DNA of 64,000 nt from Pseudomonadota bacterium (GTDB lineage Bacteria; Pseudomonadota; Gammaproteobacteria; Steroidobacterales; Steroidobacteraceae): the NCBI GenBank assembly GCA_021805865.1, contig JAJZDX010000010.1, positions 62,001 to 126,000 on the forward strand, read 5' to 3'. Shown here piece by piece: positions 57,394 to 64,000 of this stretch. Within the stretch, counting starts at the first letter, position 1. The number at the start of each line of letters is the position of its first letter. The notes beneath the pieces were generated by a model, which ran no database searches, was not told the DNA's origin, and was given only the letters and a program-made list of their open reading frames with translations. Both the position numbers and the translations under genes were made by a program.

Positions 57394-59601
57394 GTGGCGC
57401 TGCTCGCGGCTGTCGTTTTCACCGGCTATGTGTTGTATCTCAACAGGCGGGTCACGAGCCGGTTCGAGGCGCTGCACTGGACGCTGCCGGCCCGTGTGTA
57501 CGCCGCTCCGATGCAGCTGTACGCGGGACTGCCGCTCACCGAGGGGCAATTCGAGCATGAGCTGAGGCGCCTCTCCTACCGTCCGGTGGCGCGGCTTCAG
57601 GGGCCCGGGACCTATCGCGCCGGGGCCGGGCGGGTCGCCGTGATGCTGCGTCCCGCGCAGTTCGCCGACCGCGCCCGCGGGCAGATGCTCCTCACGGTGA
57701 CCTTCGGCCCGGCCGGCATCGCGGGCCTGAGCGAGGGTGCGGGCCGGCAGGTCCCGGTGATCCGCCTCGATCCGCTGCTCATCGGCAGCATCTTCCCGAG
57801 CGACGGGGTGGATCGCATCGTCGTCAGCCCGAAGCAGGTCCCGCCGCTGCTGCCGGCTGCGCTGAAAGCGGTCGAGGACCGCACCTTCGATACCAACTGG
57901 GGCATCGATCCGGCGGCCATCCTGCGCTCGGCATGGGTCGATCTGCTCGCCCACCGCTACCAGGAGGGCGCCAGCACCCTGACACAACAGCTGGTGCGCA
58001 GCTACTTTCTCAACGACCGGCGGACCCTGTGGCGAAAGCTGCGCGAGGCCATCATGGCGGTCTCGCTGACCCTGCATTTCAGCAAGGCGTCCATCATGAA
58101 CGCCTACCTCAACGAGATCTTTCTCGGTCAGGACGGCAGCCGCTCCATCCACGGCTTCGGGCTCGCGAGCGAGTTCTACTTCGGCGAGCCGCTCGCGGAG
58201 CTCGATCTGCCGCAGATCGCCACCCTGGTGGCCATCGTGCGGGGACCTACGTATTACGACCCGCGCGTCCATCCGCATCGCGCGCTGGCACGGCGCGACA
58301 GGGTGCTCGGCATCCTGGCCCGCCAAGGCATCGTCACCCGGGCGCAGGCCGAGGCGGCGATCCGCCGGCCGCTCGGCGTGACGCCTCTCGCCTCCGGCGC
58401 CTACTACCCGGCCTATATGGACCTGGTGCGCCAGACGCTCAAGCGCGACTACCCGGAGCGGGAGCTGACGGAGGCGGGCTTGAGGATCTACACCAGCCTC
58501 GATCCGAGAGTGCAGGAGATCGCCCAGAAGGCGCTCGATGCGGAGCTGCACCGTCTGGATCCCCGTCATCACCGCCCGCATGAGCGGTTGCAGGGAGCGG
58601 TGGTGGTCACCTCGCCTCAGACGGGCGACGTGCTGGCGATCGTCGGCGGGCGCGACGGCGACTACGATGGCTTCAACCGCGCGCTGTATGCACGCCGCTC
58701 CATCGGCTCGACGGTCAAGCCGTTCATCTACCTGACGGCGCTCGAGACAGGCGACTACAATCCGGCCACCATCATCGAGGACGAGCCGGTCGCCGTCAGA
58801 CTGGGCGCGGGCCGGTACTGGCGTCCGAGGGATTACACACGCGTCGATCTCGGGCCGGTGCCCCTGGTGCGCGCGCTCGCCGACTCTCTGAATGACGCCA
58901 CGGTGAGGCTCGGCATGGGGATCGGCCTCTCCAGGGTGGCCGATACCCTCGAGCGCTTCGGTCTCACCGAGCGGATCGATGAGGTGCCGGCGATGCTCCT
59001 CGGGGCGAGCGACCTGTCGCCGTTCGAGCTCGCGCAGCTGTACAACGGGCTGGCCGACGGAGGGTTTCGCACGCCGCTGCGGGCCGTGCAGGCGGTGGTC
59101 AGCGCCGAGGGCAGGCCGCTGAAGGCGTTTCCGGTGCGGGTGACGCAAGTGGCGCCGCCCGCCGACGTTTACCAGGTCACCACCATGATGGAGCAGGTGC
59201 TGAACAAAGGCACGGGAACTGCCGCGCTCGGCATCCTGCCGCCGGGCCTCACGACCGCAGGCAAGACGGGCACCTCCCAGAACGATCGGGACAGCTGGTT
59301 CGCGGGATTCTCGGGCAGCGATCTGGTGGTCGCCTGGGTCGGATATGATCACGATCAGCCGACCGGCCTCACCGGCTCGATGGGGGCGTTGCCGGTCTGG
59401 GCGCACATCATGGCTTCGATCGGCACGCTGCCGCTCAGCATGCCACCGCCTGAGAGTCTCACCGACACGTGGATCGACTTTGCCACCGGACTTCAAACGA
59501 CCCCGGCTTGCGATGCAGACAACGCGGTCGAGGTCGCTGTGCCGCAGGGCACGCAGTTGCCCGCGATGGGCGGCTGCGGCCTGGGTGAAGGTCTTCTGTG
59601 A
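57394..59601 (+). CDS. mrcB: Penicillin-binding protein 1B (bifunctional transglycosylase/transpeptidase)
   Basis: GT51 EDRTFDTNWGIDPAAILRSAWVDLLAHRYQEGASTLTQQLVR; transpeptidase RRSIGSTVKPFIYLTALE and AGKTGTSQNDRDSWFAGF. True start uncertain: a basic N-terminus continues upstream in frame without ATG. Confidence 0.93.
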   Translation: MALLAAVVFTGYVLYLNRRVTSRFEALHWTLPARVYAAPMQLYAGLPLTEGQFEHELRRLSYRPVARLQGPGTYRAGAGRVAVMLRPAQFADRARGQMLLTVTFGPAGIAGLSEGAGRQVPVIRLDPLLIGSIFPSDGVDRIVVSPKQVPPLLPAALKAVEDRTFDTNWGIDPAAILRSAWVDLLAHRYQEGASTLTQQLVRSYFLNDRRTLWRKLREAIMAVSLTLHFSKASIMNAYLNEIFLGQDGSRSIHGFGLASEFYFGEPLAELDLPQIATLVAIVRGPTYYDPRVHPHRALARRDRVLGILARQGIVTRAQAEAAIRRPLGVTPLASGAYYPAYMDLVRQTLKRDYPERELTEAGLRIYTSLDPRVQEIAQKALDAELHRLDPRHHRPHERLQGAVVVTSPQTGDVLAIVGGRDGDYDGFNRALYARRSIGSTVKPFIYLTALETGDYNPATIIEDEPVAVRLGAGRYWRPRDYTRVDLGPVPLVRALADSLNDATVRLGMGIGLSRVADTLERFGLTERIDEVPAMLLGASDLSPFELAQLYNGLADGGFRTPLRAVQAVVSAEGRPLKAFPVRVTQVAPPADVYQVTTMMEQVLNKGTGTAALGILPPGLTTAGKTGTSQNDRDSWFAGFSGSDLVVAWVGYDHDQPTGLTGSMGALPVWAHIMASIGTLPLSMPPPESLTDTWIDFATGLQTTPACDADNAVEVAVPQGTQLPAMGGCGLGEGLL

Positions 59602-60155
59602 ATCGCAACTTTCGCACCGCCCTGGCGGCGGTCCCACTGGTGACGGCGGCCGTGCTGTCGGGATGCACCGTCTACGGTCCGCCCCTGGCCACCCGTCCCT
59701 CCGGGCCGGGGCCCTCATCGGCCCGGAGGGGCGTGATTCAACAGCCGCCCGCTGCGGGGCAGCCGGTGTCGCCTCTGCAATCGACGCCCGCTCCCGTGGC
59801 GCCGGCCGCCGCGCGGCATTTCAAGCTGAGCCCGCCCGCTGCGGCGCTGGTGAGCATCGCGCAGGCGCAGGAGCGCGGCGGCAACTACGGACTGGCGCAG
59901 CAGACGCTGGAGCGGGCGCTGTCGATCGAGCCGCGCAATCCCCTGGTGTGGGTCGTGCTCGGAAAGGAGAGCCTCGCGGCCGGCAATCCCGCCCAGGCCT
60001 ACGGCATGGCGCGCAAGGCGTTGTATCTTGCCGGCGGCGCCCCGGACGTGCAGGCCTCCGCCTGGGGGCTGATCGCCGCGGCGCTGCGCGCGCAGGGGCG
60101 CAACCAGGCCGCGGTGGCCGCCGAGCGCAAGGCGGCCGAGCTCTTTCCCCAGTGA
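59598..60155 (+). CDS. TPR-containing lipoprotein
   Basis: Lipobox AVLSGCTVYG; TPR-like GNYGLAQQTLERALSIEPRNPLVWVVLGKESLAAGNPAQA; start overlaps mrcB stop. Confidence 0.85.
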   Translation: MNRNFRTALAAVPLVTAAVLSGCTVYGPPLATRPSGPGPSSARRGVIQQPPAAGQPVSPLQSTPAPVAPAAARHFKLSPPAAALVSIAQAQERGGNYGLAQQTLERALSIEPRNPLVWVVLGKESLAAGNPAQAYGMARKALYLAGGAPDVQASAWGLIAAALRAQGRNQAAVAAERKAAELFPQ

Positions 60156-60177
60156 GCGCCTGCCGGCGCCTGGGCGC

Positions 60178-62157
60178 TCAGCGGTGCGAGCCGTGCAGCA
60201 GGGCCGCGAAAGCCGCCGCCTCCGGCGCCAGACTCGCCTCGGCCCCGGGCGGACCGCCGGCCGCCTCCGACTCGGGAAACAGCCGGTAGCTCTCGCTCAT
60301 GACGGCGCGGCCAATCTCGGGGGCGAGCGCCTCGATGAGCTGCGCAAGCCTGCCGCGAGGGGTCGCCAGGCGTACGGGGCGGCGCATGAGCGCCTCGCAG
60401 ACGATGTCGGCGGCCTGCTCCGGCTCGAGCAGCGGGAAGCGTTGATACACGCGGGTTGGGGCTACCATGCCCGTGTGCACGAGCGGCATATTGATCACGG
60501 TGAAGTGCACGCCCCGGTCGCGGAACTCGGCGGCGGCGCAGCGGGTGAAGGCCTCGAGTGCCGCCTTGGAGGCGTTGTAGGCGGCAAAGCGGGCGGCATT
60601 GCTCAGCACCCCGATGGAGGAGATGCTGATGACATGCCCCGCCCCTCGCGCGGCCATCGCCGGCAGCAGGCCGAGGGTCATGCGCACGGCGGCGAAATAG
60701 TTGATCCGCATCAGCCGCTCGTAGTCGTGAAACCGGTCATAGGTGTTCTCGACCGCCCTGCGGATCGAGCGGCCCGCATTGTTGATGAGCACATCGATGT
60801 GGGCGTGCTCGCCGAGCAGGCGCGCGATGAGCGCGGTGCCGGCTTCGGCGTCGGCGAGATCGCAGGCATAGGCGGCCACCTCTGCGCCCTCGGCGCGCAG
60901 CTGCGCGGCGGCGTCCTCGAGCTTCACCGGATCGCGCGCCACGATGATGAGCTTCGCGCCGGCGGCGGCGAGCTTCATCGCCGTCGCGCGTCCGATCCCG
61001 GAGGAGCCTCCCGTGATCAGCACCGTGGCGCCCCGAACCGCATCGGCGAGTCGGCGGCCGCCGGGGCGGTCCGGGTCGAGGTGGCGTTCCCAATAGTCCC
61101 ACAGGCGCCAGGCGTAGTCCTCGAGCGGCGGCACGCGGATCCCGGCGCGGTCGAGCAGCTCACCACCGCGGCCGGCGTCGAACGCGGTGGGATATTCGAG
61201 CAGATCGAGCGCCGATGCCGGGATGTGCTGCTCCGCGAGCGCTTCGCGCGCCATCCGCTCGAGCGGCCGCAGCGCCGCTCCGGCGGCATCCGCCGAGGCC
61301 GTGAGCGCCTCGAGTACGGCAGGCTCGATCCAGGAGGAGACCGTGGGGGCGTGCGCTGCCTCGGCAAAGAGGTTCAGCGCTTCCATGACGTGCCGGTCGC
61401 GCGGATCGGTGAGGTGAAAGCAGCGGCCATCCTCGCCGGACAGATGTGCCAGATGCTCGAGCCCCGCGGCCACGAAGTCGACCGGCACCAGGTTGATGTG
61501 CCCGCCCCGCGGCCCGATGAGCGGAATCCAGCGGGGCAGGGCATCGCGAAGGCGCTGGATGAGCTTGAAGAGGTAGTACGGACCGTCGATCTTGTCCATG
61601 ACCCCGCTCCTGGAGTCCCCGACCACCATCCCGGGACGATAGATGCGCCAGGGCACGGAGCTGGCGCGCACCAGCGCCTCCGCCTCGTGTTTGGTGCGGA
61701 AGTAGGGATGATCGAGCCCTTCGGCTTCCTCGAACATCTCCTCCGTGAACACGCCCGGGTATCGTCCCGCCACCGCGATCGAGCTCATGTGGTGGAAGCA
61801 GCCCGCGCCGAGCGCCTGCGCGAGCTCGAGCGCGTTGCGGGTGCCCAGGATGTTGGTCCGCTCGAGCGGCGCGGCCGGCGCGGCGAGGTCATAGAGCGCG
61901 CCCAGGTGAAAGAAATGCCGTATCCCGCCGCGCAGCCTCTGCTGCTCGCCCGGCGGGATGCCGAGGCGCTCGCTGCCAAGGTCTCCGGCGATCGGCACGA
62001 GAAGTTGCGCGGCCTGCCCGTAGTCGGCGCGCAGCCGCTCAAAGCGCGCCAGGGAGGCGGGCCGCACGAGCAGGTAGATCGGCTCGCCCCTCAGGGCGAG
62101 GCGCCCGATCAGCCGCCGGCCGATGAACCCGGTCCCTCCGGTGATGAAGTAGCCCAT
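60178..62157 (-). CDS. Two-domain SDR, fatty acyl-CoA/aldehyde reductase-like
   Basis: 659 aa; N-terminal MGYFITGGTGFIGRRLIGRL with YFRTK (YxxxK); C-terminal ATVLITGGSSGIGRATAMKLA with YNASK; architecture and length resemble the Marinobacter bifunctional fatty acyl-CoA reductase. Confidence 0.8.
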   Translation of the reverse strand: MGYFITGGTGFIGRRLIGRLALRGEPIYLLVRPASLARFERLRADYGQAAQLLVPIAGDLGSERLGIPPGEQQRLRGGIRHFFHLGALYDLAAPAAPLERTNILGTRNALELAQALGAGCFHHMSSIAVAGRYPGVFTEEMFEEAEGLDHPYFRTKHEAEALVRASSVPWRIYRPGMVVGDSRSGVMDKIDGPYYLFKLIQRLRDALPRWIPLIGPRGGHINLVPVDFVAAGLEHLAHLSGEDGRCFHLTDPRDRHVMEALNLFAEAAHAPTVSSWIEPAVLEALTASADAAGAALRPLERMAREALAEQHIPASALDLLEYPTAFDAGRGGELLDRAGIRVPPLEDYAWRLWDYWERHLDPDRPGGRRLADAVRGATVLITGGSSGIGRATAMKLAAAGAKLIIVARDPVKLEDAAAQLRAEGAEVAAYACDLADAEAGTALIARLLGEHAHIDVLINNAGRSIRRAVENTYDRFHDYERLMRINYFAAVRMTLGLLPAMAARGAGHVISISSIGVLSNAARFAAYNASKAALEAFTRCAAAEFRDRGVHFTVINMPLVHTGMVAPTRVYQRFPLLEPEQAADIVCEALMRRPVRLATPRGRLAQLIEALAPEIGRAVMSESYRLFPESEAAGGPPGAEASLAPEAAAFAALLHGSHR

Positions 62158-62269
62158 GAGTCGAGCGCCACGCGCCACGATGATGGTACGGTATGCCCGG
62201 GAAGGGGCCGCACCCGCATCGTGGCAAACCGAGGGGCAAAGTCCGCGCGACTCGCGCGACACTAGCCCC

Positions 62270-63679
62270 ATGTCGGGCGAGCGCATGTCCAGCGTCGATC
62301 GGGCATGGCTGTTGATGGACCGTCCCGCCAATCCGATGACGATTGTCGGTCTGATCGTGCTCGAGCGGCCGCTCGAGCTTGGGCCGCTGCGTGAACTCAT
62401 CGGGCGGCGCCTGCTCGCCTTTCCGCGCTTTCGCCAGACACCCGTGGCCGGCGTGCTCGAGGGCAGCTGGATCGAGACCCCTGCGTTCAGCCTCGATGAC
62501 CACGTGCGCCCGGCCGCGCTGCCCCCGCCCGGGAGTCAGCGGCAGCTCGAGCTGCTCGCCGGCGAGCTCGCCGGCACGCCGTTTCCACCGGGCCGGCCGC
62601 TCTGGTCATTTCACCTGGTCGGCCGGTATCGCGGCGGCAGCGCGGTCATCGTGCGGATCCATCACTGCTATGCCGACGGTGTTGCCCTGCTCAAGGTGTT
62701 ACTCGCGCTCGCCGATCCCGAAGGTGCGCGTGCCAATCCCCTGCAGGGCCCGCCCGCGACCCAGGCCGCTCCCACGGACACGGGACAGGGCCTGCGCCAA
62801 GTGGTGCTCGACGCGCTGCGCCAGGGCGCCGGTCTGCTCGAGGAGGGGCTGCATTACACCCTGCACCCGGGAGAGGCCGGCGGGCTCGCCGGCCAGGCGC
62901 TCGGGATCGGCTCGGAGTTGCTGCGACTCGCCACGCTCCCGGGCGATCCGTCCACCCGCCTCAAGCGCCCGCTCTGCGGCAGCCGCCGGCTCGCCTGGGC
63001 GCGGGCGCTGTTGCTCGAGGAGGTCCACACGATCGGCCGCTTTCTCGGCTGCACGGTCAATGACGTGTTGATCTCTACCCTGGCCGGCGCGCTCGGGCGG
63101 TACCTCGAGTGCGAAGGCGAGGCGGTCGCGGGACTGACGGTTCGGGCGGCCGTCCCCGTCAATCTCAAGCCGGCCGCCGTGGCGCAGCCGGCGGCCGATC
63201 AGCTCTCGCTCGGCAATCGCTTCGGCCTGGTATTCGTCGAGCTGCCGATCGGCGTACGCCATCCGCTCGAGCGACTGTACACGGTGCATACTGTCACCAA
63301 GGCCCTGAAGCGCTCGAGCCAGGCGCTTGCCACGTTCGATCTGCTGTGGCTGGTCGGAACGCTTCCTGCAACCGTGGAGGAATATGCGCTTTCCCTGCTG
63401 AGCGCCAAGGTGAGCCTCGTGGCCTCCAATCTTCCCGGCCCCACCGAGGCGCTCACGCTCGCCGGCCGGCGCATCCGCGAGGTGCTCTTCTGGGTGCCGC
63501 AGTCCGGCAGTGTGGGCGCGGGGGTGAGCATGCTCACGTACTGCGGGCGGGTTCAGTACGGGGTCATGGCCGATCGCGAGTTGATTCCGGATCCGGTCCG
63601 CCTGGTGGAGCTGCTCGCCGAGGAGTTCGAGCGGCTGGCGCTGCTGGTGGTGCTCGGCGGCGTCGCCCTCAGGGACTGA
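62270..63679 (+). CDS. Wax ester synthase / diacylglycerol acyltransferase (WS/DGAT)
   Basis: Acyltransferase motif RIHHCYADGVALL (HHxxxDG); MSSVDRAWLLMDRPANPMTIVGLIVLE N-terminus; ASNLPGPTEALTLAGRRI. Confidence 0.92.
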   Translation: MSGERMSSVDRAWLLMDRPANPMTIVGLIVLERPLELGPLRELIGRRLLAFPRFRQTPVAGVLEGSWIETPAFSLDDHVRPAALPPPGSQRQLELLAGELAGTPFPPGRPLWSFHLVGRYRGGSAVIVRIHHCYADGVALLKVLLALADPEGARANPLQGPPATQAAPTDTGQGLRQVVLDALRQGAGLLEEGLHYTLHPGEAGGLAGQALGIGSELLRLATLPGDPSTRLKRPLCGSRRLAWARALLLEEVHTIGRFLGCTVNDVLISTLAGALGRYLECEGEAVAGLTVRAAVPVNLKPAAVAQPAADQLSLGNRFGLVFVELPIGVRHPLERLYTVHTVTKALKRSSQALATFDLLWLVGTLPATVEEYALSLLSAKVSLVASNLPGPTEALTLAGRRIREVLFWVPQSGSVGAGVSMLTYCGRVQYGVMADRELIPDPVRLVELLAEEFERLALLVVLGGVALRD

Positions 63680-63682
63680 CGC

Positions 63683-64000
63683 TCAAGGCAGTCCCGCCCC
63701 GGCGCGCTCGACATCGAGCCGCTCCATCTCATCCGCAGGCTCGCACGCGGCGGCGTCCCGGTAAAGCGCCTGCGCCTGCGTCCGATAGCGGGCCGCATCG
63801 AGGAGCATCAGTCCGTGGGCGAACTCCATGTGCACGATGGGCGAGCCCGGGGCGAGGGCATGCGCCCGCCGGAAGTGCCCGAGCGCTTCGCGCTGAGAGG
63901 CGCCGTAGGCGAGGCTCGCGGCGAGCGAGCCGAGTTTGGCGACGATCTCGGCGTGGAACAGCCCGAAGGCGAGATGGGCCTCGGCGTGTCGAGGCTCGAG
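63683..64000 (-). CDS. TPR-like protein, C-terminal part (5' end beyond window)
   Basis: Open reverse reading frame ...LGSLAASLAYGASQREALGHFRRAHALAPGSPIVHMEFAHGLMLLDAARYRTQAQALYRDAAACEPADEMERLDVERAGAGLP*. Confidence 0.6.
   Translation of the reverse strand, partial: LEPRHAEAHLAFGLFHAEIVAKLGSLAASLAYGASQREALGHFRRAHALAPGSPIVHMEFAHGLMLLDAARYRTQAQALYRDAAACEPADEMERLDVERAGAGLP

Overview
This is a gene-dense, high-GC chromosomal window, most likely gammaproteobacterial (inferred from gene content). I see no rRNA, tRNA, CRISPR array, transposase or phage gene. Left to right it holds: a MacB-like ABC efflux operon; a DUF2934 protein; a YbbN/CnoX-like thioredoxin; a ~1184-aa fused flavoprotein resembling NfnB plus NfnA; an OmpR-type two-component system divergent from a TolC/adaptor/RND operon; an MBL hydrolase; an Old Yellow Enzyme; an ArsR repressor with the SqrR/BigR cysteine signature divergent from DUF2892 / adaptor / RND / sulfide:quinone oxidoreductase / TolC; a Kch-like K+ channel; an FmdB-like protein; a BNR/sortilin-like secreted protein; two tandem M61 peptidases sharing a 1,820-bp apparently identical block; NDH-2; DUF190; YajR-like MFS; QueD; an orphan LytS-type kinase; MFS; Fpr; SDR; a leucine/isovalerate (liu) segment with a GntR regulator; AAG glycosylase; FixJ-like regulator; DksA/TraR-like protein; DUF62; fused lysC-lysA; PBP1B; a TPR lipoprotein; and a divergent fatty-acyl reductase / wax ester synthase pair. 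Best leads: (1) the SqrR-like repressor controlling an RND operon that contains SQR; (2) a shared 25-bp box of three TCCG half-sites at exact 10-bp spacing upstream of two separate efflux operons; (3) gene-conversion-like homogenisation of the tandem M61 genes; (4) the single-chain Nfn-like fusion. All family calls come from reading motifs in the translations; no database search was run.
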